A DNA stretch of 64,000 nt from Roseisalinus antarcticus (GTDB lineage: Bacteria; Pseudomonadota; Alphaproteobacteria; Rhodobacterales; Rhodobacteraceae): positions 310,001-374,000 of the forward strand of contig NZ_FWFZ01000001.1 of assembly GCF_900172355.1 (NCBI RefSeq), given 5' to 3'. The notes beneath the pieces were generated by a model. The model was not told the origin of the DNA. It ran no database searches and worked only from the letters and a program-made list of their open reading frames with translations. Within the stretch, counting starts at the first letter, position 1, and the number at the start of each line of letters is the position of its first letter. The position numbers were made by a program, and so were the translations under genes. Positions 8,902 to 19,615 of the stretch are shown here, in pieces.

Positions 8902-9256
8902 CAGCCGACAACAGGCGCGGACCGGTCAGCTGGCCCCCTCGGCCGCCCGGGCAGGGATCGGGGCCGAGACGCCGTCCGCGACCCCTGCGGCATCAATCCC
9001 GTCGCGATCGTGACTGCCCCCTCGGCCGCATGAGCCGGAACCGCAAACCCGGCGCGGATCACGTCTGTCAGGACGTTTTCCAAAGGGTTTCGCCCGCTCC
9101 CATGCCGATCACATCGCCGACACAAGCAACCGCCTAAACACCCAAAAGGCGGCGCACAAGAAACCCACGCGCCCCAGGCGGAGCGGCGCGTCACGCCGGC
9201 AAGGTGATGAAGAAAGAGGGCGCGGAAGCGCTCATTCAAGGACGGGCCGCCGAGAT
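8902..9256. other. Gene-free stretch between the CoA hydrolase and uvrA
   Basis: 355 bases between two convergent genes. Only weak short dyads are visible (9129-9134 with 9146-9151; 9247-9254 with 9260-9267 across the uvrA stop) and none has a T-run. I see no coding pattern, RNA gene or repeat. Confidence 0.5.
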
Positions 9257-12145
9257 CTACTCGGCGGCGAGCTTGCGCGGGTTGAGCATCGGGCCGAGGT
9301 ATTGCCCGGTATGGCTGCCGGCGACCTGGGCGACCTTCTCGGGCGTGCCGGTGGCCACCACCCTGCCGCCGCCGTCGCCGCCCTCGGGGCCGATGTCGAT
9401 GATGTGGTCGGCGGTCTTCACCACGTCCAGGTTGTGCTCGATCACCACGACCGAATTGCCCTGGTCGACCAGTTCATGCAGCACTTCCAGCAGCTTCTTC
9501 ACATCCTCGAAATGCAGCCCCGTCGTGGGCTCGTCCAGGATATAGAGCGTCCGCCCCGTCGACCGTTTCGCCAGCTCCTTGGACAGCTTCACCCGCTGGG
9601 CCTCGCCCCCCGACAGCGTCGTCGCCTGCTGGCCGACCTTGATATAGCCAAGGCCTACCCGCATCAGCGCGTCCATCTTCTCGCGGATCGAGGGCACCGC
9701 GCGGAAGAACTCCTGCGCATCCTCAACGGTCATGTCGAGCACATCGGCAATCGACTTGCCCTTAAACTTTATCTCAAGGGTTTCACGGTTATAGCGGGCC
9801 CCATGACAAGTTTCACACGTGACATAGACATCGGGCAGAAAGTGCATCTCGATCTTGATGACACCATCGCCCTGACACGCCTCGCAGCGCCCGCCCTTGA
9901 CGTTGAAGCTGAAGCGCCCTGGTTTGTAGCCGCGCGCCTTGGCCTCTGGCAGCCCGGCGAACCAGTCCCGGATTGGCGTGAACGCGCCGGTATAGGTGGC
10001 GGGGTTTGACCGGGGCGTGCGGCCGATGGGCCGCTGGTCGATGTCGATCACCTTGTCGAGATGCTCCAGCCCCTTGATCGTCTCGCAGGGGGCCGGCGTC
10101 TGCCGCGCCCCGTTCAGCCGCATCGAGGCGGTCTTGAACAGCGTCTCGATCGTCAGGGTCGACTTGCCGCCGCCGGATACGCCGGTCACGCAGACGAACT
10201 GGCCCAGCGGGAAATCGACCGTGATGTCCTGCAGGTTGTTGCCGCTGGCCTTGACCACCGTCAGCTTTTTCTTGTTGCCCTTGCGCCGCTTGGCCGGCAC
10301 GGCGATCTCGCGCCGCCCGGCCAGGTAATCGCCGGTGACCGAGGCCGGGTTCGCGACGATCTCGGCCGGGGTGCCGTGGGCCACCACCTGCCCGCCGTGG
10401 ACGCCCGCGCCGGGGCCGATGTCGAAGACGTAATCCGCCTCTCGGATCGCTTCCTCGTCATGCTCCACCACGATGACCGTGTTGCCCTGGTCGCGCAGGT
10501 TCTTCAGCGTGGTCAACAGCCGGTCGTTGTCGCGCTGGTGCAGGCCGATGGACGGCTCGTCGAGGACGTAGAGCACGCCGGTCAGGCCAGAGCCGATCTG
10601 CGAGGCCAGCCGGATGCGCTGGCTCTCGCCGCCCGACAGGGTGCCCGCGTTGCGCGACAGGGTCAGGTAGTCGAGCCCAACGTTGTTGAGAAACCCGAGC
10701 CGCTCGCGGATCTCCTTGAGGATCACGCGGGCGATCTCGTTTCTCTGCGGGGTCAGGCTGTCCGGCACCGATTGGCACCAGTCCAGCGCCTCGCGGATCG
10801 ACATCTGCACCACCTGGCCCACGTGCAGCCGGTCCTGGGGCGCCCCGCCGGCCGGGCCGATCTTTACCGCCAGCGCCTCTTCGCGCAGCCGGTAGCCGCC
10901 GCAGGTCCCGCAGGGGCGGTTGTTCTGGTAGCGCTCGAATTCCTCGCGGATCCAGTTGCTGTCGGTCTCGCGATAGCGCCGCTCCATGTTGGGGATGACC
11001 CCCTCGAAGGCGCGGCTGACCTGGTAGACCCGGCCGCCCTCATCGTAGCGGAAATTGATCTCTTCCTCGCCCGATCCGTAAAGGAACACCTGCTGCACAT
11101 AGGGCGGCAGGTCCCGCCACTTGGTCTTCGGCGCGAAGTCGTAATGCTTGGCGATCGCCTCGATCGTCTGCAGGAAATAGGGCGACTTGCCCTTGCGCCA
11201 GGGCGCGATCGCCCCGTCATAAAGCGTCAGCGCCGCGTCCGGCACCATCAGCGCGGGGTCGAAGAACAGCTCCACCCCCAGCCCGTCGCAGGACGGGCAG
11301 GCCCCGAAGGGCGCGTTGAACGAAAAGAGCCGCGGCTCGATCTCGGGGATCGTGAATCCCGACACCGGACAGGCGAATTTCTCCGAAAACGTCATCCGCT
11401 CCGGCTCGCCCTCGCCCTCGCGCGGGGCGGTCTCCAGCACGCTAATCCCGTCGGCGAGATCCAGCGCGGTGCGCAAGCTGTCGGCGAGCCGCGTCTCAAG
11501 CCCCTCCCGCACGACGATGCGGTCTACGACCACGTCGATGTCATGGCGGAACTTCTTGTCCAGCGTCGGCGGATCGTCGAGCTCGTGAAACGCGCCATCG
11601 ACCTTGACCCGCTGAAAGCCCTGCTTGCGCAACTCCAGGAATTCCTTGCGGTATTCGCCCTTTCGGTCGCGCACGATGGGCGCCAGCAGATAGCCCCTTG
11701 TCCCCTCGTCCAGCGCCATGATCCGGTCGACCATGTCCTGCACCTGCTGCGCCTCGATCGGCTGGCCGGTGGCGGGCGAATAGGGCGTGCCGACGCGGGC
11801 GAACAAAAGCCGCATGTAATCGTAGATCTCGGTCACCGTGCCGACGGTGGAGCGCGGGTTCTTCGATGTCGTCTTCTGTTCGATCGAAATCGCCGGCGAC
11901 AGGCCGGAGATATGGTCCACGTCCGGCTTTTCCATCATGTCGAGGAATTGCCGCGCATAGGCCGAAAGGCTTTCCACATAGCGGCGCTGACCCTCGGCAT
12001 AGATCGTGTCGAAGGCGAGGCTGGATTTGCCGGACCCCGACAGGCCCGTGACCACCACAAGCTGATCGCGGGGGATGTCCACGTCGATGTTCTTGAGGTT
12101 GTGCTCGCGCGCGCCACGCACTTCGATGTGTTTCAGCTCGGCCAT
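9257..12145 (-). CDS. uvrA: Excinuclease ABC subunit A
   Basis: 962 residues, the DNA-damage recognition ATPase of nucleotide excision repair. Two ABC modules are visible: Walker [13 protein letters not shown] (Lys40) and [10 protein letters not shown], and two LSGGE signatures ([15 protein letters not shown] and [14 protein letters not shown]). Zinc-finger cysteines are present ([20 protein letters not shown] with [10 protein letters not shown]). The start at [18 protein letters not shown] is the family start; the longer reading would add 70 non-conserved residues and would include the SOS box. Regulation by LexA is likely from the box at 12214. Confidence 0.97.
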   Translation of the reverse strand: MAELKHIEVRGAREHNLKNIDVDIPRDQLVVVTGLSGSGKSSLAFDTIYAEGQRRYVESLSAYARQFLDMMEKPDVDHISGLSPAISIEQKTTSKNPRSTVGTVTEIYDYMRLLFARVGTPYSPATGQPIEAQQVQDMVDRIMALDEGTRGYLLAPIVRDRKGEYRKEFLELRKQGFQRVKVDGAFHELDDPPTLDKKFRHDIDVVVDRIVVREGLETRLADSLRTALDLADGISVLETAPREGEGEPERMTFSEKFACPVSGFTIPEIEPRLFSFNAPFGACPSCDGLGVELFFDPALMVPDAALTLYDGAIAPWRKGKSPYFLQTIEAIAKHYDFAPKTKWRDLPPYVQQVFLYGSGEEEINFRYDEGGRVYQVSRAFEGVIPNMERRYRETDSNWIREEFERYQNNRPCGTCGGYRLREEALAVKIGPAGGAPQDRLHVGQVVQMSIREALDWCQSVPDSLTPQRNEIARVILKEIRERLGFLNNVGLDYLTLSRNAGTLSGGESQRIRLASQIGSGLTGVLYVLDEPSIGLHQRDNDRLLTTLKNLRDQGNTVIVVEHDEEAIREADYVFDIGPGAGVHGGQVVAHGTPAEIVANPASVTGDYLAGRREIAVPAKRRKGNKKKLTVVKASGNNLQDITVDFPLGQFVCVTGVSGGGKSTLTIETLFKTASMRLNGARQTPAPCETIKGLEHLDKVIDIDQRPIGRTPRSNPATYTGAFTPIRDWFAGLPEAKARGYKPGRFSFNVKGGRCEACQGDGVIKIEMHFLPDVYVTCETCHGARYNRETLEIKFKGKSIADVLDMTVEDAQEFFRAVPSIREKMDALMRVGLGYIKVGQQATTLSGGEAQRVKLSKELAKRSTGRTLYILDEPTTGLHFEDVKKLLEVLHELVDQGNSVVVIEHNLDVVKTADHIIDIGPEGGDGGGRVVATGTPEKVAQVAGSHTGQYLGPMLNPRKLAAE

Positions 12146-12213
12146 GCGACTCTCCGGCTCGGGTGTGTGCAGAACCCTAGGAGATAGGTCGTCGAAGCGG
12201 AATGGGAAAGTGC

Positions 12214-12228
12214 GAACGAAGAATGAAC
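12214..12228 (-). promoter_or_regulatory. LexA (SOS) box of uvrA, GTTC-N7-GTTC
   Basis: On the minus strand the sequence is GTTC-ATTCTTC-GTTC, an exact match to the GTTC-N7-GTTC direct repeat bound by LexA in Rhodobacter and relatives. It lies 68 bases upstream of the uvrA start codon, a suitable place for repression. It is also about 180 bases upstream of the divergent von Willebrand gene. Confidence 0.82.
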
Positions 12229-12405
12229 ACCGCCATTTGACCCGACATTCGCCCATTGCGTGGCCACGACACCGGCCAAAGGGGCATTTTGCAGCGTCGC
12301 GGCCGCGATGGTCGGGTTTTGCGGACCTGTGCAAGACCCATGCAATGTTTGCCAAGCGCCCATGCGCTGTGCTTACCTCGGATGATCGAGTAACCGGAGT
12401 TCCCC

Positions 12406-15372
12406 ATGCGCCTCTTCGCCGCCCTTTTCCTCGCCTGTCTGCTGCCGTTCGGCGTCACCGCGCAGGAGCGCCCGAACACCATTCTGGTAATGGACGGGTC
12501 GGGGTCGATGTGGGGCCAGATCGACGGCATCAACAAGATCGTCATCGCCCGCGAGGTCGTGAGCGAGATCCTCGGCGAGTTTCCCGATGACCAGAACCTC
12601 GGCCTGACCGTCTATGGCCACCGCACCCGGGGCGATTGCACGGATATCGAGACGGTCGTCGCGCCCGCCATGGGCACGGCCGGCCGGATCATCGAGACGG
12701 TCAACGGGATCAACCCCCGCGGCAAGACGCCGATGACCGACGCCGTCATCGCCGCGGCCGAGGCCCTGCGCTATACTGAAGAGAAAGCGACCGTGGTGCT
12801 GGTGTCCGACGGCATCGAAACCTGCAACCCCGACCCCTGCGCCGCCGCCCGCGCGATGGAGCAGGCCGGTATCGACTTCACCGCCCACGTGATCGGCTTC
12901 GACGTCACCGAGCCCGAGGCGCTGCGCCAGATGCAATGCCTGGCGGACGAGACCGGCGGCACCTTCATCACCGCGTCAAACGCGGCCGAGCTGACACAGG
13001 CGCTGGCGGTGGTGGTCGAACCGGAGCCGGAGCCGGAGCCGATCCTTGTCTCGGGCACGTTCACCGCCATGCTGGACGACGGCAGCGTGATTGCCGACCC
13101 GGTGATCTGGGATCTCTTCGCCGACTCCACGCCCGTGGTCGAAGGCCAGATGGCCAACCCCCTGACCGTGGACGACCTTGCCGAGGGCAGCTATCGCGCC
13201 AGCGCCTATTACACGACGCAGGAGACGGCGCAGGATGCGCTCTTCACGATCTCGGGCGCGGGCGACATCTCGGTCACCGTGACCTTCGAGACGCCGCTGC
13301 CGACCGCCACGATCAGCGGCCCGGCCTCTGCCCCGCAGGGGGCCACGATCGAGGTCGACTGGACCGGTCCGGGCGGCGCCGGCGACTACGTCGCCGTGGG
13401 CGAGATCGACGGGGACCCGTATGTCAACTACACCTATACCGAAGTCGGCAGCCCTGCCGCGCTGCGGATGCCGCCCCTGCCCGGCCAGTACGAACTGCGC
13501 TACTTCACCGACGGAGGAGAGCTTCTGGCCAGCCAGCCGATCGAGGCTATGCCGGTGGACGTGGGCCTTGACCTGCCGGCGACCGCAGAAGTTGGCGCAA
13601 TGATCGACGTGGGCTGGACCGGGCCGGATTACATCGACGATTACATCGCCGTCACCCAACCGGGCAGCGACACGGCGATCACCTACGCCTATACCTCCAT
13701 CAGCAACCCCGCCGTCCTGACCATGCCCGGAGAGCCCGGGACCTATGACGTCACCTACACGCTCGAACAGGACAATACGGTGATCTACCGGGCGAGCATC
13801 GAGGTCACGCCGGTCAAGGCGGACATCGCGGCCCCCGATACGGCCGTCGCGGGATCGACCGTCATGGTCGGCTTCGACGGGCCGGAGTACCAGAACGACT
13901 ACCTGGCCATCAGCGCGCCCGACGACCCCGACGGCTACGTCAATTACGTCTATGTCCGGGAGGGCAACCCCGCCGCGCTGATCATGCCGACGGAGCCCGG
14001 CACCTACGAGATCCGCTATGTCATGAACCAGGACCGGCAGATCATCGGCCGAAAGTCGATCGAGGTCACGGAAGTCACCTCGCAGGTGGTGGCCCCGGAC
14101 ACGGCGATTGCGGGGTCGGACATTCCGGTCGGCTGGATCGGCCCCGATTACCAGAACGACTTCATCGCCGTCAGCACGCCCGGCGAGGACACCTACGTCA
14201 ATTACACATACACCCGCGAGGGCAATCCGCTGACCCTTTCGATGCCGACAGAGCCCGGCACCTACGAAATCCGCTACTACCTGAACCAGGACCGCGAGAT
14301 CATCGCCCGCACCTCGATCGAGGTGACGGAGGTGGGGGCGACGCTCTCCGCCGCGCCCTCGGCGGTCGCGGGCAGCACGCTCCCCGTGACCTGGACCGGG
14401 CCGGATTACCAGAACGACTTCATCGCCGTCAGCAGGCTCGACGACGATGGCTATGAAAACTACGTCTACACCCGCGGGGGCGACCCGGCGCAGTTGGTGA
14501 TGCCGACAGAACCCGGTGCCTACGAGATCCGCTACTTCCTGAACCAGGATCGCGAGGTCATCGCCCGGCGTGCGATCGAGGTTACCGCGGTCGGCGCCTC
14601 GCTCGACGCGCCCGACGAGGCTCCGGTCGGCAGCACCGTCACCGTGGCCTGGGACGGGCCTGATTATCAGAACGATTTCATCGCGGTGGGCATCCCGGGC
14701 GACGCGCGGAACTACGTGAACTATACCTATTCGCGCACGGGCAACCCGCTGGAGCTTCAGATGCCGGTAGAGCCCGGCGACTACGAGATCCGCTACTACG
14801 TGAACCAGGACCGCGAAATCATCGCCAGCCGGCCGATCACGGTCACCCCGCTCAAGGTAGAGCTGAGCGCACCGGACACCGGAGCCGTCGGCGAGCCCGT
14901 AACCGTGGGCTATGACGGGCCGGATTATCAGAATGATTTCATCGCGGTCAGCGTTCCGTCCGAGGACGGCTACATCAACTACACCTACACCCGCCAGGGC
15001 AATCCCGTCACGGTCGACATGCCGAGCGAGCCGGGCACCTACGAGCTGCGCTATTACATCAACCAGGATCGCCGGATCATGGTCCGGGTGCCCATCGAGG
15101 TCCGCGAGCTGTCGGTCACCGTGGTCGCGCCGCCCGAAGGGCTCGCCGGCGAGACGCTGATCGTCGGCCATGACGGGCCCGATTATCAGAACGATTACAT
15201 CGGCATCTCGCGCCCGGGCGACACCGGCTACGAGACCTATGCCTATACCCGAAACGGCAACCCGCTGGAGGTGCGCCTGCCCGAAGAGCCGGGCACCTAC
15301 GAGGTGCGCTATTACATGAACCAGGATCGCCGGGTGCTGGGCATGACCACGATCGAGGTCACCAAGCCCTGA
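12406..15372 (+). CDS. Secreted von Willebrand factor A protein with eight tandem repeats
   Basis: 988 residues. Residues 1-19 form a Sec signal peptide ([19 protein letters not shown], cleavage before QERPN). Residues about 24-200 are a VWA domain with a complete metal-ion site: DGSGSM (D-x-S-x-S), the Thr in GKTPMTDAV, and the Asp in [11 protein letters not shown]. An EPEPEPEP linker and a spacer domain (about 205-299) lead to eight repeats of about 86 residues filling residues 300-988. There is no membrane anchor or sorting signal at the C-terminus, so the product is probably periplasmic or exported. GGAG precedes the ATG. It is divergent from uvrA. Partner and function are unknown; adhesion or a cell-envelope scaffold is an inference. 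Confidence 0.85.
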   Translation: MRLFAALFLACLLPFGVTAQERPNTILVMDGSGSMWGQIDGINKIVIAREVVSEILGEFPDDQNLGLTVYGHRTRGDCTDIETVVAPAMGTAGRIIETVNGINPRGKTPMTDAVIAAAEALRYTEEKATVVLVSDGIETCNPDPCAAARAMEQAGIDFTAHVIGFDVTEPEALRQMQCLADETGGTFITASNAAELTQALAVVVEPEPEPEPILVSGTFTAMLDDGSVIADPVIWDLFADSTPVVEGQMANPLTVDDLAEGSYRASAYYTTQETAQDALFTISGAGDISVTVTFETPLPTATISGPASAPQGATIEVDWTGPGGAGDYVAVGEIDGDPYVNYTYTEVGSPAALRMPPLPGQYELRYFTDGGELLASQPIEAMPVDVGLDLPATAEVGAMIDVGWTGPDYIDDYIAVTQPGSDTAITYAYTSISNPAVLTMPGEPGTYDVTYTLEQDNTVIYRASIEVTPVKADIAAPDTAVAGSTVMVGFDGPEYQNDYLAISAPDDPDGYVNYVYVREGNPAALIMPTEPGTYEIRYVMNQDRQIIGRKSIEVTEVTSQVVAPDTAIAGSDIPVGWIGPDYQNDFIAVSTPGEDTYVNYTYTREGNPLTLSMPTEPGTYEIRYYLNQDREIIARTSIEVTEVGATLSAAPSAVAGSTLPVTWTGPDYQNDFIAVSRLDDDGYENYVYTRGGDPAQLVMPTEPGAYEIRYFLNQDREVIARRAIEVTAVGASLDAPDEAPVGSTVTVAWDGPDYQNDFIAVGIPGDARNYVNYTYSRTGNPLELQMPVEPGDYEIRYYVNQDREIIASRPITVTPLKVELSAPDTGAVGEPVTVGYDGPDYQNDFIAVSVPSEDGYINYTYTRQGNPVTVDMPSEPGTYELRYYINQDRRIMVRVPIEVRELSVTVVAPPEGLAGETLIVGHDGPDYQNDYIGISRPGDTGYETYAYTRNGNPLEVRLPEEPGTYEVRYYMNQDRRVLGMTTIEVTKP
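13303..15369 (+). repeat. Eight tandem ~86-residue repeats in the VWA protein
   Basis: Repeat starts are near 13303, 13558, 13816, 14077, 14335, 14593, 14854 and 15112, so each unit is 255-261 bases. Each unit carries, in order, a variable AP-x-x-A-x-x-G segment, W[13 protein letters not shown], [29 protein letters not shown] and IEVT. The first unit is the most divergent ([12 protein letters not shown]). Conservation is at protein level; DNA identity between units is broken up by synonymous change, so this is an old array. The pattern of short strands suggests an Ig-like beta-sandwich (inference). Confidence 0.85.
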
Positions 15373-15505
15373 GCCACGACCCGCGGGGCGGACACGAAGC
15401 GGGCGCGGGTCCCGTCCGGGAAGGCGCCCGTCTTGTGTTGCGCCCGATCGCCGTAAAATGGCCGCATCTGCACATTCGGGCGCCCGTCACGGGCGCCCGG
15501 GGCGA

Positions 15506-16159
15506 TCAGTCCTCGGCGTCTTCCGCGTCGGGCTTGCTGGTGTGCGGGAACTCTCCCTTGGCGATATAGACCTCTTCCTCGGGGGTGGACGTGCGCCCCA
15601 GGATCGCGTTGCGATGCGGATGACGGCCGTAGGCGCGGATGATCTCGCGCCCCCAGGCCGTCTGTCTGCGGAACCCTTCGGTGAAGTCGCTCAGCGCCTC
15701 CGGGTAGAGCGCGATCAGGCGTTCATTGAAGGCCACCAGGTCTTCGAGACGTTTCAGGTGCTGCGGCCCCTCGCAATGATAGACCGAGACCGAGTAGAAA
15801 AAGCTCTCCCACGGGGGCAGCGTGTCGGCCTCTCCGGTCTCGATCGCCTCGAGCGACAGCCGGGCGGCCTTGATGTCCTGCCCGTAGGCCATCGGCGTGT
15901 CGCGCCAGAGCGAGCGCGGGAACTGGTCCAGAACGATCACCAGCGCCAGCCGCCCGCGCGGCGTCTCGGCCCAGTGATCCAGAAGTCCGCGGGCCCCGGC
16001 GAGGGTCAGGTCGCCGAACCGCTCGATGATCGCCGCATCCATGCCGCCGCGCATCCGTTCGTCAATCCACGCGCCGTGGGTCTCCACGCTGGTCTCGTGC
16101 CCGGTGTCGGGGAACCAGAAATCCAGAACCATTTCGGGGGTGTAGGCTGTGGGGTCCAT
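15506..16159 (-). CDS. DUF924 family protein, copy A
   Basis: 217 residues. The family signatures are MVLDFWFPDTG at the N-terminus, LALVIVLDQFPRSLWRDTP in the middle and AYGRHPHRNAILGRTSTPEE near the C-terminus. The fold is tetratricopeptide-like and the biochemical role is not established. An acidic tail (DAEDAED) ends the protein. A second, divergent DUF924 gene lies at 21883 in this window. The gene is alone between convergent and same-strand neighbours and no regulatory signal is apparent. Confidence 0.87.
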   Translation of the reverse strand: MDPTAYTPEMVLDFWFPDTGHETSVETHGAWIDERMRGGMDAAIIERFGDLTLAGARGLLDHWAETPRGRLALVIVLDQFPRSLWRDTPMAYGQDIKAARLSLEAIETGEADTLPPWESFFYSVSVYHCEGPQHLKRLEDLVAFNERLIALYPEALSDFTEGFRRQTAWGREIIRAYGRHPHRNAILGRTSTPEEEVYIAKGEFPHTSKPDAEDAED

Positions 16160-16276
16160 GACTTTCTCCGTCCCGGGGCGCGGCCGCCGCGCAGCCGTCT
16201 GTCGAAGCCCCGGACGCTAGTGCGGCCCACGGACCTGCGCAAGCCTCTCGTCCCCGCGGTCCCGGTCCGTCGGGGC

Positions 16277-17242
16277 TCACCCCTCCGGGCCCACGCCATG
16301 AAGGCGCTCTGCCACGGCCCCCTCCGCTTGCGTGGCGACCTCGCGGAAGGCGTTGATCACGATTCCCCGGATCCAGCGGTTCGCGGAATCCGCCGAGAGC
16401 CGGGCGCTCCAGAAAAAGCGCATCGTAAGGTCCGGCAACGCCACGGGCGGTTGAAGGACGGCCAGATCGAACCGCTCGATATCCCCGGCCATGAAGACCG
16501 GCAGCTGGTTCGCGATCATGTTGGTGCGCGCCAGAAGCGGCGCCACCCCGGCGAAATCGGGAATCCGTGCCCCCACCCGCCGCTCGATTCCCAGCACAGA
16601 GGCCCGCTCCTCGACGGTCTGCCGCGCGGCCTGCGACATGCCCACCATGACATGCGGCCAGAAACGCCAGGCGTCCGCGCCCCAATCGGCCAGCGCCGGA
16701 TGGCCCCGCCGCGCGAAGACATAGCGCCGCATCGGTGGCAGCAGCTGCTCTGCCACCCCGTCGGGCCGCGCGACATCCGCCCCCAGCAGGGCCATGTCGA
16801 CCTGTTCGTCGATCACCTGGCCGTAGAGCTTGGGCGACGCCGGGATCCAATCGACCCCGACATTCGGCGCGGCGGCATTCACCCGCGCCAAAATCTCCGA
16901 AACCACCGCGATCGAGGACGGAATCGCGATCCGGAAGACCCGGTGGCTCGTCTCCGGCTCGAAGGTCGCGGCCGGCTGCACCACACGCTCTATCCGGCGC
17001 AGGATCGGCCGGACATCCTCGATCAACTGCAGCGCAAACGGGCTCGGCTGCATCTTGCCCCCGACCTTGACCAGCAGTGGATCGCCAAGCTGGTCGCGCA
17101 ACCGTCCCAAGGCATGGCTCACCGCCGAGGGCGTCTTGCCCAAGCGATCGGCGGCGCGGACGACGCTGCGCTCGTCCATGAGCGCCTCGAAGGTCACAAG
17201 CAGGTTCAGGTCGAGGCGGTGCAGCTGAATCTGGTTCATCAT
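16277..17242 (-). CDS. LysR-family transcriptional regulator
   Basis: 321 residues. The N-terminal wHTH reads LHRLDLNLLVTFEALMDERSV, RAADRLGKTPSAVSHALGRL, and a typical LysR substrate-binding domain follows. The start is at the ATGATG pair 17242/17239; the longer reading would cross the divergent promoter. It faces a sulfotransferase gene with 82 bases between, which is the likely target. The subgroup resembles NodD/SyrM-type regulators (H-R-L-D-L-N-L-L start); the inducer is unknown. Confidence 0.9.
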   Translation of the reverse strand: MMNQIQLHRLDLNLLVTFEALMDERSVVRAADRLGKTPSAVSHALGRLRDQLGDPLLVKVGGKMQPSPFALQLIEDVRPILRRIERVVQPAATFEPETSHRVFRIAIPSSIAVVSEILARVNAAAPNVGVDWIPASPKLYGQVIDEQVDMALLGADVARPDGVAEQLLPPMRRYVFARRGHPALADWGADAWRFWPHVMVGMSQAARQTVEERASVLGIERRVGARIPDFAGVAPLLARTNMIANQLPVFMAGDIERFDLAVLQPPVALPDLTMRFFWSARLSADSANRWIRGIVINAFREVATQAEGAVAERLHGVGPEG

Positions 17243-17324
17243 GCATGAAATCGTTTTGCTGGTGAAGTGATGAATTTCGTTCAATCTACTGGATATCGCA
17301 ACAGGGAACGGGAGACGACGGACA

Positions 17325-17969
17325 ATGACACTCAAGGTAATCGGATCGGGCTTCGGCCGCACCGGCACAATGACCATGAAGGATGCGCTTGGCACCCTGG
17401 GCTTCGGCCCGAGCCACCACATGACCGAGATCATCGACCACCCCGAGCAGCTGACCCACTGGAAAGCGGTTTTCGCCGGGCAAGAGGTCGACTGGGCGGA
17501 GGTCTATGCCGGCTACAACAGCCAGGTCGACTGGCCCGGCGCCTATGTCTGGCACGAAGCCTCGATTGCCTTTCCCGAGGCCAGGGTGATCCACACCGAG
17601 CGCCCGGAAGAGGATTGGTGGGCCAGCTTCTCGGGCACCATCGGCAAGTTCTTCAGCCACGCCGATACCATGCCCCTGCCGCCGCATCTGGCGGATCTGT
17701 TCCGGACCATGAAGGGCAAGGGCAGCTGGCTGGAGCAGACCTTCACCGACCATACAGACCGCGCGGCCGCCATCGCCGCCTACCGCGCCAACAACAAGCG
17801 CGTGCGCGAGCTGATCCCCGCGGACCGGCTGCTGATCTTCAACGTGGCCGAGGGCTGGGGCCCGCTGTGCGGGTTTCTCGGCGTGGACGTCCCCGATACC
17901 CGGTTTCCGCACCACAACGAGCGCCGCGAATTCTGGGACCTTCTGGGCGGGGAGCCGGAAACGGCCTGA
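17325..17969 (+). CDS. Sulfotransferase family protein (Sulfotransferase_4 type)
   Basis: 214 residues. It begins MTLKVIGSGFGRTGTMTMKD, in which GFGRTGT is the 5'-phosphosulfate loop that binds PAPS, followed by LGFGPSHHMTEIIDHPEQL, typical of this small sulfotransferase family. ARVIHTERPEEDWW resembles the 3'-phosphate-binding segment. It is cytoplasmic with no signal peptide. The acceptor is unknown. A divergent LysR gene probably controls it and a strong hairpin follows at 18019. Confidence 0.85.
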   Translation: MTLKVIGSGFGRTGTMTMKDALGTLGFGPSHHMTEIIDHPEQLTHWKAVFAGQEVDWAEVYAGYNSQVDWPGAYVWHEASIAFPEARVIHTERPEEDWWASFSGTIGKFFSHADTMPLPPHLADLFRTMKGKGSWLEQTFTDHTDRAAAIAAYRANNKRVRELIPADRLLIFNVAEGWGPLCGFLGVDVPDTRFPHHNERREFWDLLGGEPETA

Positions 17970-18018
17970 CCTGGAGGCCCGGGGCCGGAGACCCGCACCG
18001 CCAGAGCCCGAGAATACA

Positions 18019-18042
18019 AAGGGCGCCCCGAGGGGCGCCCTT
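18019..18042. terminator. Bidirectional terminator between the sulfotransferase gene and lpdA
   Basis: Near-perfect dyad AAGGGCGCCCC / GGGGCGCCCTT with a GA centre. Reading from lpdA (minus) it is followed by TGTATTC, giving a T-rich end; from the plus side only TT follows. It lies between two convergent genes. Confidence 0.75.
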
Positions 18043-18058
18043 CGCTGCCTGGAGACGC

Positions 18059-19453
18059 TCAGAAATGAATGGCCCGGCCGTAGGCGTCGAGCACGCTTTC
18101 ATGCATCATTTCGCTCAGTGTCGGGTGCGGGAACACGGTGGCCATCAGATCCTCTTCCGTGGTCTCGAGCTGACGACCAACGACGTAGCCCTGGATCAGC
18201 TCGGTCACCTCGGCGCCGACCATGTGGGCGCCCAGAAGTTCACCGGTCTTCTTGTCGAAGATGGTCTTGACCATGCCCTCGGGCTCGCCGAGCGCGATGG
18301 CCTTGCCGTTGCCGATGAAGGGGAAGTGGCCGACGTTGATCTCGTGGCCCGCCTCCTTGGCCTTGGCCTCGGTCATGCCGACGCTGGCGACCTGCGGATG
18401 GCAATAGGTGCACCCGGCGATGGAGCCGGGCTTGATCGGGTGGACGTCGTTCTTGCCCGCGATCAGCTCGGCCACCATGACGCCCTCGTGGCTGGCCTTG
18501 TGGGCAAGCCAGGGCGCGCCGGCGATGTCGCCGATGGCATAGACGCCCTCGACCCCGGTGCGGCAGTATTCGTCCGTGACCACATGGCTGCGGTCGACCT
18601 TCACGCCCGCCTCTTCCAGCCCCAGCCCCTCGGTGTTGCCGACGATGCCCACGGCGGAGATGACCGTGTCGAACTCGTGCTTTTCGACCTTGCCGCCGAC
18701 CTCGATATGGGCGGTGACCTTGCCCTTGGCGCGGTCAAGCTGCTTGACCATGGCCTTTTCCATGATCTTCATGCCTTGCTTGACGAACTGCTTCCTGGCG
18801 AAGGCGCTGATCTCGGCATCCTCGACGGGCAGCACGCGGTCCATCACCTCGACAACGGTCGTGTCGCAGCCCAACGTGTTGTAGAAGCTGGCGAATTCGA
18901 TGCCGATGGCACCGGACCCGATGACCAGCAGCTTCTTGGGCATGTGCGGCGGCTCCAGCGCGGTCTTGTAGGTCCAGACCAGGTCGCCGTCCGCCTCCAG
19001 CCCCGGCAATTCGCGGGCGCGGGCGCCGGTGGCGACGACGATGTTCTTGGACGTCAGCTCTTCGGTGCCCTTGTCGGTCTTGACCGAGACCTTGCCTTTG
19101 CCGGCAAGACGCGCCTCGCCCATGATGGTCGTGACCTTGTTCTTCTTGAACAGGTGGCCGATGCCGCCCGACAATTGCTTGGCCACCCCGCGCGAGCGCT
19201 TGATCACCGCGTCGAGGTCATAGCCGATGCCGTCCGCCTTGAGCCCGAAGTCCTTGGCGCGGTGCATCAGGTGGAACACTTCCGCCGAGCGCAGCATGGC
19301 CTTGGTCGGGATGCAGCCCCAGTTCAGGCAGATGCCGCCCAGGTGCTCGCGCTCCACGCAGACGACGCTGAGGCCCAGTTGCGCGGCGCGGATGGCGGCA
19401 ACATATCCGCCGGGGCCCGCGCCGATTACGATCATGTCAAAGCTCTTGGCCAT
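18059..19453 (-). CDS. lpdA: Dihydrolipoyl dehydrogenase (E3)
   Basis: 464 residues, the FAD/NAD flavoprotein that re-oxidises lipoamide in 2-oxoacid dehydrogenase complexes or the glycine cleavage system. FAD-binding DMIVIGAGPGGYVAAIRAAQ at the N-terminus; redox-active disulfide in GGICLNWGCIPTK (Cys42 and Cys47); NAD-binding LLVIGSGAIGIEFASFYN; second FAD segment GVYAIGDIAGAPWLAHKA; and C-terminal HPTLSEMMHESVLDA with the catalytic His-Glu pair. GGAGG precedes the ATG. No E1 or E2 gene is in the window. Confidence 0.96.
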   Translation of the reverse strand: MAKSFDMIVIGAGPGGYVAAIRAAQLGLSVVCVEREHLGGICLNWGCIPTKAMLRSAEVFHLMHRAKDFGLKADGIGYDLDAVIKRSRGVAKQLSGGIGHLFKKNKVTTIMGEARLAGKGKVSVKTDKGTEELTSKNIVVATGARARELPGLEADGDLVWTYKTALEPPHMPKKLLVIGSGAIGIEFASFYNTLGCDTTVVEVMDRVLPVEDAEISAFARKQFVKQGMKIMEKAMVKQLDRAKGKVTAHIEVGGKVEKHEFDTVISAVGIVGNTEGLGLEEAGVKVDRSHVVTDEYCRTGVEGVYAIGDIAGAPWLAHKASHEGVMVAELIAGKNDVHPIKPGSIAGCTYCHPQVASVGMTEAKAKEAGHEINVGHFPFIGNGKAIALGEPEGMVKTIFDKKTGELLGAHMVGAEVTELIQGYVVGRQLETTEEDLMATVFPHPTLSEMMHESVLDAYGRAIHF

Positions 19454-19615
19454 AGTGCCTCCTCCGGGAAAACTGGTTTGACGTTAAACAATATTCCGGA
19501 GGCATGCCAGAGATCCCGCCGAATGGCAGGCATCCGCCCCGTGCAAGTCTCGAGACTGCCAGCCGCGTCGGGGCGGTTCGGCCGTTTCGGGTCGGATCGG
19601 GGGCGGTGGGACGCA

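Noticed and set aside
8682-9239. A 185-codon minus-strand frame between the CoA hydrolase and uvrA
   Set aside because: It overlaps the hydrolase gene by over 200 bases and shows no conserved pattern or ribosome site.
10061-12187. A 708-codon plus-strand frame opposite uvrA
   Set aside because: Antisense to conserved uvrA; amino acid content is typical of a shadow.
12146-12355. N-terminal extension of UvrA by 70 residues
   Set aside because: The extension is not conserved, has no ribosome site and would contain the SOS box.
12976-15171. A 731-codon minus-strand frame opposite the von Willebrand repeats
   Set aside because: Its regular pattern merely mirrors the repeats of the coding strand; no start signal or conserved motif.
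15378-15411. Stem GACCCGCG / CGCGGGTC after the VWA gene, considered as a terminator
   Set aside because: The loop is 18 bases and no T-run follows; too weak to list as a feature.
15477-15499. Two copies of CGGGCGCCCG separated by TCA, considered as a recombination or attachment site
   Set aside because: Self-complementary GC-rich decamers are common in this composition, there is no recombinase nearby and no T-run for a terminator.
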